Below, in pieces: positions 1-10,800 of a DNA stretch of 32,277 bases. The stretch is taken from NCBI GenBank assembly GCA_019509985.1, contig JAEKLF010000088.1, positions 1 to 32,277 on the forward strand, written 5' to 3'. How positions within the stretch are numbered: the first letter of the stretch is position 1; the number at the start of each line of letters is the position of its first letter. The position numbers were made by a program, and so were the translations under genes. Source of the DNA: Burkholderiales bacterium. Lineage in GTDB: Bacteria; Pseudomonadota; Gammaproteobacteria; Burkholderiales; Burkholderiaceae_C. The notes under the pieces are model-generated. The model did no database searches and was not told where the DNA came from. It worked only from the letters and a program-made list of their open reading frames with translations.

Positions 1-3000
1 GCCGAGCGGTCGCGCGTGACGCTGTCCGGCGTGACCTGGCTGCGGCCTGCGATCGTCACGCAAGGTGCGCTGGCGCTGCGCGTGAAGGTACAGGCGCAGA
101 GCGCCTCGCAGGCGAGCTACCAGGTGCTGGCGATCGGCGCCGATGGCGTGGAGACCCTGTGCAGCCAGGGCCAAGGCGTGCTGGCGTCTGCCGACGAGCC
201 GGCGCCGGGGGTGGACCTGGTCGCAGTGCGAGCGGAGTGTGCCGATGCGGTGCATCCGGCGGACGCGGTGTACGCGCTCTATGCCGGCCTGGGCCTGGCC
301 TACGGGCCGGCGCAGCGTGCTATCCGGCAACTGGCAGTCGGCAAGGACGGCCGCGGCCGTCCGCAGGCCCTGGCAGTGCTGGCATTGCCGAGCACCTGGA
401 AGTCGGACGACGGCTTCGGCCTGCACCCCAGCCTGCTGGACGGCGCCTTGCAAGCCACGATCGGGTTGGTGCTCGGCGAGGCGACCGGAAAACCGGCAGC
501 CTTGCCGTTCGCGATCGACCACCTGGCGATCCATGCGCCGCTGCCCCACAGCTGCCTGGCCTGGGTGCGCCTTGATGCCGATGCGGTCGTGGAGGGGACC
601 GGCGGCAAGGTCGACATCACGCTGTGTGATGAGGCCGGCCGCGCCTGCCTCGACGTGAAGGGCTTGGTGTCGCGCCCGGTGCGCGAGTCGGCCGCGGCCG
701 GCCGGCCCGGCGACGACGAAGGCCTGATGCTGATGCGACCGGTGTGGGAGGCGCGGCCTCTCGATCCGGCCTCGCCGGCGGGCGGGGCGCCGCGTTTCGG
801 CGCCCGCCATGTGATGGTCGTGGGCCGGCTGGCGCAGGCCTGGCAGGCCGGCTGGCGGTCCGCCCTGGGCGACGGCATCGGCTGCGACCTGGTGGACACC
901 AGCGCGCTGGACCTGCCTGAGGCCTACCAGCAGGCTGCCGTCGCCGCCTTCGAGCGCGTGAAGGTTTTGTTGCAAGGCCGGCCGCGGCAGGAGGTGCTGC
1001 TGCAACTGGCGGTGGTGGGCGGGGCGACGCAGGAGGACGCCTGCTTCGGCGGCCTCGCGGCCTTGCTGCGCAGCGCCGCGAAGGAGAACCCCAAGCTGGT
1101 GGTGCAAAGCCTGTTGTGCATGGACACCCCCGACCCGGGCGCGCTGGTGCAGCGCCTGGCCGATGAGGCGCAGCAGGCCGACGAGGCCGAGTTGCGCATC
1201 GACGGCGGCGTGCGCGAAGTGCGGCGCCTGGCGTCGATGGATCATCTCCTCCAGGCTCCGCCCACCCTGCCGTGGCGCGAGGGCGGTGTCTACCTCGTCA
1301 CCGGCGGCACGGGCGGGCTGGGCCTGGCGGTTGCCGAGTCCATCGCCCGGTCGACTGCGGGGGTCACGCTGGTGCTGACCGCGCGATCCGCACCGGACGA
1401 CGCGCGGCGTGACGCACTCGACGCGCTGCGCCAGCTCGGCGCCAAGGTGGAGTTCCTGCCGCTGGACGTCTGCGACGGCGAGGCGGTGCACGGCCTGGTG
1501 CACCAGGTGCAGCAGCGCCATGGCGCGCTGGCCGGCGTGGTCCATGCCGCCGGTGTGCTGAGGGACAACTTCGTCATCCGCAAGTCCGCCGCCGAGTTGC
1601 AGCAGGTGCTGGCCCCCAAGGTGCAGGGCCTGGTGCACCTCGACCGGGCCACGGCCGGACAGCCGCTGGATTTCCTGGTGTGCTTCTCGTCGATGACGGG
1701 CCTGTTCGGCAACGCAGGCCAGGCCGACTACTCGGCCGCCAATGCCTTCATGGACGCGTACGCCGCGCAGCGCAACCGCCTCGCCGCCCAGGGCCTGCGT
1801 CAGGGTGTGTGTCTGTCGGTGAACTGGCCGCTGTGGGCCGAGGGCGGCATGCGTGTCGACGAGACGACGCTGGCGCGCATCCGCGAGACGGGCCTGGTGC
1901 CGCTGCAACGCGAGGACGGGCTGCGTGCGCTGGCAGCCGGGTTGCAGGCCTTGAGCACGCAGCCCGAGGCCGGCCAGCTGCTGGTGGTGCCCGGCCGGCG
2001 CAGCGTGCTGTCGCAGCTGCTGGCGCCCTGGATGGCGGCGGCGGGGCAGCACGAGGCCGCCCTCCCGTCGCAGCGGAAGGTGCCCGTGCAGGCGCCGGCG
2101 GAAGTGCCGATGCCCCCGCAGTCGTCGAACGACACCGGCGACGCAGCGCTGCTGGACCGCGCGGTGCGCTTCTTCCGGCAGGCGCTGTCGCAGGCGCTGA
2201 AGCTCGACGTCGCGCGCATCGACCCCGACACGCCGCTGGAGCGCTACGGCATGGACTCGGTGATCGCGATGAACATCACCGGCGAACTGGAAAAGACCTT
2301 GGGGCCGATGTCGAAGACGCTGTTCTTCGAAGTGCAGACGCTGCGAGCACTGGCCGAGCAACTGCTCGGCACGCATCGCGAGGCGCTGGCGGGCTTGCTG
2401 GGCCAGCCTGCGGTGGCCGCTGCGGCACCGGCGGCCGTGCCCCCCGAGCCGGTTGTTCGCTCGCTCCTGCGCGCCTCGCCGCAGCCGAATGCCCAGTTGC
2501 CGGCCGCCGCCGCGCCCGGCGCGCAGCATGCCGACATCGCCGTCGTCGGCGTGGCGGGCCGCTACCCACACTCGGCGACGCTGGAGCGCTTCTGGCACAA
2601 CCTTCGCGACGGCGTGGACTGCATCGACGAGGTGCCTGCCGAGCGCTGGGACCATCGCCAGTTCCTGGACGACGACCGCGACGCACCCGGCAAGACCTAT
2701 GGCCGCTGGGGCGGCTTCCTGGAGGGTGTGGACCAGTTCGATCCGCTGTTCTTCCAGGTGTCGCCGCGCGAGGCCGAGGCCATGGATCCGCAGCAGCGCC
2801 TGTTCCTCGAGACCGTGTGGGAACTGTTCGAAGGCTGCGGCGTGACGCAGGCGCGGCTGGAGAAGCAGTACGCGCGGCGGGTCGGCGTGTACGTCGGTGC
2901 CATGTACCAGATGTACCGGGCCGGCGAGAGCGACGTCGTGCGCCATGCGCTGACGTCGGCGGCCTCGTTCAACCTGATCGCCAACCGGGTGTCGTACTTC

Positions 3001-4878
3001 TTCGGCCTGGAAGGGGCCAGCGTCGCGCTCGACACCATGTGCTCGTCGTCGACGCAGGCGATCCACCAGGCCTGTGTGGATCTGGCGCGGGGCGACTGCC
3101 TGCTGGCCGTGGCCGGCGGCGTGAACCTCACGCTGCATCCCGACAAGTACCTGGCGCTCGGCATGGGGCAGTTGCTCGGCAGCAGCCGGCAGTCGCGCAG
3201 CTTCCTCGACGGCGATGGCTACCTGCCGTCCGAGGGCGTGGGTGCCGTGCTGCTGAAGCCGCTGGCCGCCGCCTTGCGCGACGGCGATCCGGTTCTCGGC
3301 GTGATCAAGGGCAGCGCCTCGCTGCATGGCGGCCGCGCCAACCGCTTCATGAACCCCAGCTTCAAGACGCAGGTGCAGGTGATCGAGCGCTGCCTGGAGC
3401 GCGCCGGCGCCGCACCGCAGACCATCGGCTACATCGAGGCAGCGGCCAATGGCTCGGCGCTGGGCGACTCGATCGAGCTGCGTGCGATGGCGCAGGTGTT
3501 CGGCGCGTCGGCCGAGCCGGTCCTGCTGGGCTCGGTGAAGTCGAACGTCGGCCATCCGGAGTCGGCCTCGGGCATCGCCCAGCTCACCAAGGTGCTGTTG
3601 CAGCTGAAGCACGGGCAGGTCGCGCCGCTGCTGCTCGACGGGCCTCGCAACCCGAACCTGGATCTTGCGCAGACGCCGCTGCGGCTGTGCGAACGCCTCA
3701 CCGAATGGCGCCCGCGCCAGGTGGACACCGGGCACGGCCTGCGGGAGGTGCCGCAGCGCGCGCTGATCAACTCGGTGGGCGCGGGCGGCAGCCACGTCTG
3801 CCTGGTGGTGGAGGCACCGCCTGCGTTGCCGACCCCGGTGCCGCAGGCCGCCGCGCCCGCGCAGCCGCAGCTCATCGTGCTGTCCGCCAAAACAGCGACG
3901 GCGCTGAGGGCGGTCGCGCAGCGCCTGCTGGCACACCTGCAGGCCGCAGAGGCGCCCGCGCTGGCGGACGTGGCCTGCACGTTGCAGGTCGGCCGCGAGG
4001 CACTGGCCTGCAGGCTGGCCTTCGTCGCCGCCTCGGTGCCGCAGTTGTGCGAACGGCTGCAGGCTTGGCTGGCGGCCGGCGAGGGTCGGGGCGAGCCCGT
4101 GTCGGGCACCTTCCATGCAGGCCACGCCGAGGAAGACCGGCCTTTGCTCGACGAGCTGTTGTCGGGCCCGCACGCCGCGCAGTATGTGGCTGCGCTGGTC
4201 CGCGACGCGGACCTCGCGCGCCTGGGCGCCTTCTGGGCCAAGGGCGGCGCAGTGCCGTGGGACGAGTTGCTGCGCACGGGCCGGCCCGTGCTGCAGGCGC
4301 TGCCCACGTACCCGTTCGAACGTCGGCGATGCTGGCTCGATTCGTCGCTGCCGTCCGTCGGCGACGTGGCGGACTTGGCGGACGCGACGTCCGCGGGTGA
4401 AGCCGCTGCATCGCAGTCGGCCGATGGGCCCGATTCGCAGGCCGCGGGCCCTGGTGCCGCCGCTGCGGAGATCGAGCGCTTCATGGCCGAGTTCATCGCC
4501 TCCACCCTGGGCGTGCCCGCGCCGCAGGTGCCGGTGGACCGCGACCTGCAACACCTGGGCGTCGATTCCATCGTGTGGGCGCGCCTGCAGCGTGCGGTGC
4601 ACAAGCGCTTCGGGATGCGGCTCAGTGCGCGGGACATCACCGAGGCCAACGCCATCGCGCCGCTGTCGCGACGGCTGGTGCAGCGGCACGTCACGGAGCC
4701 GGACGCGCCCGGGGCGCAGGTGCCCGCATCGCCGCCTCCGCCGCCCGCGCCCGAGGCCGCCACGCTGCAGCCCGGCGACATGGACGCCCTCAAGCGAATG
4801 GCCCTGGAGCGGTTCAAGCTGGGACAGCTGGACCTCGAGGCCGTGAAGAACCTGATGAACGAAGGAATGGTTGCATGA
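1..4878 (+). CDS. Trans-AT type I polyketide synthase, C-terminal part (DH-KR-ACP-KS0-ACP), 5' end outside window
   Basis: The frame is open from base 1, so the true start lies upstream; 1625 residues are visible. In order: the end of a dehydratase (DH) domain with the HPSLLDGALQ motif and its Asp near residue 147; a ketoreductase with TGGTGGLG (about 434-441), Ser about 563, Tyr 577 and Asn 581, plus LRD in the place of the B-type LDD signature; an ACP with GMDSV (Ser 753); a ketosynthase (about 845-1275) with Cys 1014 in DTMCSSS; a post-KS linker ending YPFERRRCW; and a second ACP with GVDSI (Ser 1523). No AT domain follows the KS, so extender units come from a free AT such as the one at 25391-27322. 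The KS has EAAANGS where active enzymes have EAHGTGT, so it lacks the first catalytic His but keeps His 1185; it probably passes the chain on without elongating it. The C-terminal helix (4780-4875) looks like a docking element. The stop overlaps the next start (ATGA). Confidence 0.95.
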   Translation, partial: AERSRVTLSGVTWLRPAIVTQGALALRVKVQAQSASQASYQVLAIGADGVETLCSQGQGVLASADEPAPGVDLVAVRAECADAVHPADAVYALYAGLGLAYGPAQRAIRQLAVGKDGRGRPQALAVLALPSTWKSDDGFGLHPSLLDGALQATIGLVLGEATGKPAALPFAIDHLAIHAPLPHSCLAWVRLDADAVVEGTGGKVDITLCDEAGRACLDVKGLVSRPVRESAAAGRPGDDEGLMLMRPVWEARPLDPASPAGGAPRFGARHVMVVGRLAQAWQAGWRSALGDGIGCDLVDTSALDLPEAYQQAAVAAFERVKVLLQGRPRQEVLLQLAVVGGATQEDACFGGLAALLRSAAKENPKLVVQSLLCMDTPDPGALVQRLADEAQQADEAELRIDGGVREVRRLASMDHLLQAPPTLPWREGGVYLVTGGTGGLGLAVAESIARSTAGVTLVLTARSAPDDARRDALDALRQLGAKVEFLPLDVCDGEAVHGLVHQVQQRHGALAGVVHAAGVLRDNFVIRKSAAELQQVLAPKVQGLVHLDRATAGQPLDFLVCFSSMTGLFGNAGQADYSAANAFMDAYAAQRNRLAAQGLRQGVCLSVNWPLWAEGGMRVDETTLARIRETGLVPLQREDGLRALAAGLQALSTQPEAGQLLVVPGRRSVLSQLLAPWMAAAGQHEAALPSQRKVPVQAPAEVPMPPQSSNDTGDAALLDRAVRFFRQALSQALKLDVARIDPDTPLERYGMDSVIAMNITGELEKTLGPMSKTLFFEVQTLRALAEQLLGTHREALAGLLGQPAVAAAAPAAVPPEPVVRSLLRASPQPNAQLPAAAAPGAQHADIAVVGVAGRYPHSATLERFWHNLRDGVDCIDEVPAERWDHRQFLDDDRDAPGKTYGRWGGFLEGVDQFDPLFFQVSPREAEAMDPQQRLFLETVWELFEGCGVTQARLEKQYARRVGVYVGAMYQMYRAGESDVVRHALTSAASFNLIANRVSYFFGLEGASVALDTMCSSSTQAIHQACVDLARGDCLLAVAGGVNLTLHPDKYLALGMGQLLGSSRQSRSFLDGDGYLPSEGVGAVLLKPLAAALRDGDPVLGVIKGSASLHGGRANRFMNPSFKTQVQVIERCLERAGAAPQTIGYIEAAANGSALGDSIELRAMAQVFGASAEPVLLGSVKSNVGHPESASGIAQLTKVLLQLKHGQVAPLLLDGPRNPNLDLAQTPLRLCERLTEWRPRQVDTGHGLREVPQRALINSVGAGGSHVCLVVEAPPALPTPVPQAAAPAQPQLIVLSAKTATALRAVAQRLLAHLQAAEAPALADVACTLQVGREALACRLAFVAASVPQLCERLQAWLAAGEGRGEPVSGTFHAGHAEEDRPLLDELLSGPHAAQYVAALVRDADLARLGAFWAKGGAVPWDELLRTGRPVLQALPTYPFERRRCWLDSSLPSVGDVADLADATSAGEAAASQSADGPDSQAAGPGAAAAEIERFMAEFIASTLGVPAPQVPVDRDLQHLGVDSIVWARLQRAVHKRFGMRLSARDITEANAIAPLSRRLVQRHVTEPDAPGAQVPASPPPPPAPEAATLQPGDMDALKRMALERFKLGQLDLEAVKNLMNEGMVA
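4861..4866 (+). promoter_or_regulatory. Ribosome binding site of the first NRPS gene
   Basis: GAAGGA lies 8 bases before the ATG at 4875. The open frame extends 300 bases further upstream, but this site, the ATGA overlap with the PKS stop and the start of recognisable NRPS sequence right after it all fix the start at 4875. Confidence 0.7.
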
Positions 4879-7800
4879 ACAAAAACGAGAACGAGATCCT
4901 GGCCGGCTTCAAGCAAGGCCGCTACAGCGCGGAGAAGGTGCTGGAGTTCTACCGGACGCGCGCGGCGGCCGAGCCGCAGCGCCTGCCACTGTCGGAAGGC
5001 CAGAAGGGCCTGTGGCTGCTGCACCAGCTGGACCCGCAGTCCGACATCTACAACGTACCGGTGTGCCTGCGCGTGAAAGGCCCGCTGCGGGCCGACGTGT
5101 TGCGCCGCGCGGTCGAGCATGTGCTCGCCATGCACCCGCAGCTCACGAGCCGGGTGCAGGAGCACGACGGCGAGCCTTGGCTGGTGCAGCGCGGCGGGCA
5201 GGCCGAGTTCGTCCACCAGCCGCTGGAACTGCCGTCCGGGCAGCTGCCGGCCTTCCTGAAGGCCGAGGCCCGGCGGCCCTTCGACCTGGGCGCCGTGCTG
5301 CACCGGGTGCGGCTGTTCGCCGTCGCGCCCGACGAGCACGTGCTGCTGCTCGTGTTCCACCACCTGGTGTTCGATGGCGCTTCCGCGCCGGTCCTGCTGC
5401 GCGACCTGATGGCCAGCCACGAGGCCCTGGCCGAGGGCCGGCCCTTGCCCTCGGTGGTGGACAGGGCCAACGACTTTCCGGCCTGGGAGTCGGATTTCCT
5501 CGCGAGCGAGGAAGGCGAGCGCTGCCGCGGGCATTGGCGCCGCGTGCTGGGCGGCGCGCAGGCGCTACCGGTGCTCACGCTGGACATCGAGCGTGCCGCC
5601 CCCGGGGCCCGGCCGCAAGGCGCCACCTGGTGCAGCCTGCTCGACGGCGACGCGAAGGCCGCGGCCGGCCGGTTCTGCCAGGCCCAGGGCGTGCAGCCGG
5701 CGGTGTTTTTCCTGGCGGTCTATCAACTGCTGCTGCAACGCTACTCGGGCCTGTCGGACATCATCGTCGGCGTGCCCTCGATGGGCCGGCCGGACCTCGA
5801 CTGGGCCGACTCCGTCGGCTACTTCGTCAACATGATGCCGGTGCGCCAGGTCGTCGATGGGCAGAAGGACTTCGCGTCCCACCTGCGCGAGCTGAAGCTC
5901 GCGATGGCCGATGCGATGGACCATGCGGCCTATCCCTTCCCGTGCATGGTGAAGGACCTGAACCTGCCGTCAGGCAGCAGCAGTGCGTCGCCGGTGTTCC
6001 AGGTGGCCTACACCTTCCAGAACAAAAACATGATGTACCTCGCGGCCGACGGCCAGGCGAGGCCCGCGCTCGGCCAGGCGGTGGAGTTCATCGACGAGGT
6101 GTCTCAGGAGGGCGAGTTCAAGCTGTTGCTCGAGGTCTGCGAGCACCCCGACCGCTTCCAGCTGTGCTTCAAGTACGACGCGCAGCGCTTCTCCGCGGAC
6201 GACATCGAGCGGCTGGCCGGCCACTACCGTGTGCTGATGGAAGGGCTGCTGGCGGCGCCGGCCAGGCCGGTCGGCTCGCAGGCCATGGTGTCCGAGGCGC
6301 AACGGCGCGAGCTGCTGGCGCTGTCTGCCGGCCCGGTGCGCGCCTACAGCGGGCACGCCTGCCTGCACCAGCTGTTCGAGCGCATGGTGCAGCGCCATGG
6401 CGAGCGCCCGGCGCTGGTCGACGGTGAGGGCCGGCTGAGCTATGCCGAACTGAACCAGCGCGCCAACCAGCTGGCCCACCGCCTGCGCCGCCACGGCGTG
6501 GGGCCGGACACCGTGGTGGGTCTCTTCATGGAGCGCTCGCTGGAGATGGTGGTGGGCTTGCTGGGCATCGTGAAGGCCGGGGGTGCCTACCTGCCGCTGG
6601 AGCCTGGGTATCCGGAGGCGCGCATCGCCTACATGCTGCAAAACTCGGGCGCCCGGCTCGTGCTGTGCCAGCCGAAGGCCGCGGCCGGCCGCTGGGCCGA
6701 TGCGGTGCAGCGGCTGGACGTGGACCTGGGCGCCCAGGGCGCGCCGGCGTCGGACTTCTTCGCCACCGAGCCGGACGCCGACATCGCGCCGCGCGACATC
6801 GGCCTGGATTCGCGCCACCTGGCCTACGTGATCTACACCTCCGGCTCCACCGGGCAGCCCAAGGGCGTGATGATCGAGCACCGCGCGGCGGTGAACCGCA
6901 TCGAGTGGATGCAGGACGAGTACCGCCTGGACGGCTCCGACGTCGTGCTGCAGAAGACGCCGTTCAGCTTCGACGTCTCGGTGTGGGAGTTCTTCTGGCC
7001 GCTGCTGGCCGGCGCCCGGCTGGTGATGGCGCCGCCGGGCGTGCACCGCGATCCCGGCCGCCTGCTCGCCCTGATCCGCGAGGCGGGTGTCACCACGCTG
7101 CACTTCGTGCCGCCGATGCTCGAGTTGGCGGTCGCCGAGCCCGGCTGGTCGGCCTGCACGACGCTGCGGCGCATTTTCTGCAGTGGCGAGGCGCTGCCGC
7201 CGGAGCTGCCGCAGCGGCACCACGCGCTGAACCCGGCACCGCTGTACAACCTGTACGGCCCCACCGAAGCGGCGATCGACGTGAGCCACTGGCCCTGCCC
7301 GCGGGACCATGCGGGCGGCGTGGTGCCGATCGGCAAGCCCATCCAGAACATCCAGCTCTACGTGCTCGACGACCAGCGGCAGTTGCAGCCGCCCGGATGC
7401 GCCGGCCAGCTCTACATTGCCGGCGACGGCCTGGCGCGCGGCTACCTGAACCGGCCGGAACTCAGCGCGCTGCATTTCATCGACAACCCGTTCGGCGGTG
7501 CACGGTCGCGCATGTACGGCACCGGCGACCTGGTGAGGTGGCTGCCGGACGGCCAGCTCGAGTTCCTCGGCCGCATCGACGGCCAGGTGAAGATCCGCGG
7601 CCATCGCGTTGAACTCGGCGAGATCGAGGCCGCGCTGGCCCAGCACCCCGACGTGCGCGCCTGCGTCGTGCTGGCGCGCCGCGATGCCGGTGGCCAGCAG
7701 CTGGCCGCCTACGTGGTGCTGGCCGAGGGGGCGCAGCTGCAGGGCTGCCAGGCACGGCTGGCGCAGCACCTCTCGGGCCTGCTGCCCGACACCATGGTGC

Positions 7801-10800
7801 CCAGCGCCTTCGTCGTGCTGCCGGCCTTGCCGCTCACCTCGAACGGCAAGATCGACCGCGCGGCCTTGCCCGCGCCGGACCTGCAGGCGCTCGCGCGCAG
7901 CGAGCACGTGGCGCCGCGCAGCGACACCGAACGCCGGCTGCAGCAGGCCTGGGCCGCGCTGCTCGGACTGGACGCGCAGCAGATCGGCATCGGCGACAAC
8001 TTCTTCGCGCTGGGAGGGCACTCCCTGCTCGTGCCCCGGCTGGCCGCGCGGCTGGCGCAACAGGGGCTGGCCTGCGAGTTGCGCGCGCTGTTCGACGCCC
8101 CGACGCTGGCCGACATGGCCGCCGCCATCGAGCGCGGCGGCGCGCAGCAGGCGCAGGCCGTGCCGCCGAGCGCGATCCCCGCGGACTGCGAACGCATCAC
8201 CCCGGCCATGCTGCCGCTGCTGGCGCTGTCGCAGGAGGAGATCGACCGCATCGTGGCCGCCATTCCCGGCCGCGCCCCCAACGTGCAGGACATCTACCCG
8301 CTGGCTGCCTTGCAGGAGGGCATGCTCTTCCACCACCTGAAGGACCACAGCCGAGACCCCTACGTGCTCAGCGGACTGTTCTCCTTCGCGGACCGTGCGT
8401 GCCTGGAGCGCTTTGCCCAGGCGCTGCAGTCTGTGATCGACCGGCACGAGGTGCTGCGCACCGCGGTGGTCAGTGCCGGCCTCGCGCAGCCGGTGCAGGT
8501 GGTGTGCCGGCAGGCGCGGCTGAAGGTCGATGCCTTGGCCGTCGCGCCCGGCGAGCGTGCCGAGGACGCGGCACGGGCGCGGCTGGCGGGCTCGCAGGCG
8601 ATGCCGCTGGAGCAGGCCCCGCTGATGCGCCTGAAGGTGGCCGAGGACCGCGACAGCGGCACCTGCTACGCCATCTTCAACATGCACCACCTGATCGACG
8701 ACGCGACCTCGCTGGGCCTGCTGTTCCACGAACTGGTGGCACACCTGGCGGGCCGGCAGGGCGGGCTGCCGCCGTCCGCGCCGTACCGCGAGTTCATTGC
8801 GCGCGCGCAGTCGCAGCAGGAGGATCCGCGTGCCTTCTTCCGCACAGCGCTGGGCGACGTCGAGGAGCCGACCATCGCCTTCAACCTGCACGACGTGCAT
8901 GGCGACGGCCGGCGCGTGCTGGACCTGCGCCGCGAGGTGGACGGTGCCCTGGGCCGGCAGATCCGTGCTTCGGCTCGCCGCCTGCAGGTCAGCCCGGCAG
9001 CGCTGTTCCATGCAGGATGGGCCCTGGTGGCGGCCGCCTGCAGCCAGCGCGACGACGTGGTGTTCGGCACGGTGCTGTCCGGGCGGCTGCAGGGCACGCC
9101 GGGCATCGAGCGGATGCTGGGCAACTTCATCAACACCCTGCCGGTGCGCGTCCGGCTGAAAGGCTGCAGCGTTCGCGAGCTGGTGATGGACACCGCGCGC
9201 TCGCTGCGCGAACTGATCCGCTTCGAGCAGGCGCCGCTGTCGCTGGCACAGGATTGCAGCGGCGTGGCCCATGGCGTGCCGCTGTTCAACACCATCCTGA
9301 ACTACCGCCATCTCGAACGCCATGAGCGCATCGACGAGGCGGACCTGGCCGCCTTCGGCATCCGCTCGCTGACCGGCATCCTCGAGCGCAGCAACTATCC
9401 GCTGGCGGTGTCGGTGGACGACCTGGGCGATGCCTTCTCGATCGATGCACAGGTCGAGCAGTCGCAGGATGCGGGGCTGGTGATCGACTACGTGCTGCAT
9501 GCGATGGCCGGCCTGGTGGCCGCGCTGGAAGACGAGCAGGCCAGCGCCCGGCCGGCCACGGAAATCGAGGTATTGCCGCCGGCGCTGCGCGAGCAGGTGC
9601 TGCTCGGCTGGAACCGGGCGAGCGACCATGCCGGCCCCCATGGCCTGCACGAGTTGTTCGAGCGCCGGGTCGCGCGCGACCCGCAGGCGGTGGCGGTGGT
9701 GTGCGAATCGCGGCAGCTGAGCTATGGCGAACTCAACGCGCAGGCCAACCGCCTGGCGCGCTACCTCGCCTCGGTGGGCGTGGGGCCGGAGTCCCGCGTG
9801 GGGCTTTGCGCGCCGCGCAGCGAGCGGCTGCTGGTGGGCCTGCTGGCCATCCTCAAGGCAGGCGGCGCGTATGTGCCGATGGATCCGGACTATCCCGTCG
9901 AGCGGCTGAACCACCTGCTGGAAGACAGCGCTCCGCTGCTGATGCTCACCGACGGGCCGCTGGCCGAAGGGCTGGACGCGGGCGAAGTGCCGTGCCTGGA
10001 CCTCTCGGCCGATGCGAGTCGCTGGGCCGGCCTGCCGGCCGGCAACCTCTCGTCCATGGAAACGGGCCTGAAGCCGCACCACCTGGCCTACATCGTCTAC
10101 ACCTCCGGCTCCACCGGAAAGCCCAAGGGCGTGATGGTGGAGCACTGCAACGTGACGCGGCTGTTCTCCGCCACCGACGCCTGGTTCCATCTCGGCCCGC
10201 AGGACGTGTGGACGCTGTTCCACTCGGTCGCCTTCGACTTCTCGGTCTGGGAGATCTGGGGCGCCTGGCTGCACGGCGGCCGGCTGGTCGTGGTGCCGCA
10301 GGCGGTGGCGCGCAACCCGCGCGCGTTCTTCGACCTGCTGTGCCGCGAGGGCGTGACGGTGCTGAACCAGACGCCCAGTGCGTTCCGCCAACTCTCGGCG
10401 GTGCAGCACGATCAGGGGCCCGCGCATCGCCTGCGCGTGGTGGTGTTCGGCGGCGAGGCGCTGGAGCTGGCCAGCCTCAAGCCCTGGGTCGAGCGCGAGG
10501 CCAATCGCGCGACGCAGCTGGTCAACATGTACGGCATCACCGAGACGACGGTGCACGTGACCTACCGCCCGATCACGCTGGAGGACATCGAGCGCGGAGG
10601 CCCCAGCCCGATCGGCCGCCGCATCCCCGACCTGCGCCTGTACCTGCTCGATGCCCAGCGGCAACCGGTGCCGCTGGGCGCGGTCGGCGAACTCTACGTG
10701 GGCGGTGCGGGTGTCGCCCGCGGCTACCTGAACCGGCCGGAGCTGAGCGCGCAGCGCTTCCTGGCGGACCCGTTCTGCGGCGTGCCGGGCGAGCGGATGT

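Noticed and set aside
1680..4400. Second + strand open frame of about 900 codons inside the PKS
   Set aside because: It overlaps KR, ACP and KS domains in another frame and is a low-complexity Arg/Ala/Gly sequence.
3429..5534. Long minus-strand open frame (about 700 codons) opposite the PKS-NRPS junction
   Set aside because: It lies opposite strongly supported PKS and NRPS domains, is rich in Ser, Arg and His with no recognisable domain, and is typical of antisense frames in high-GC DNA.
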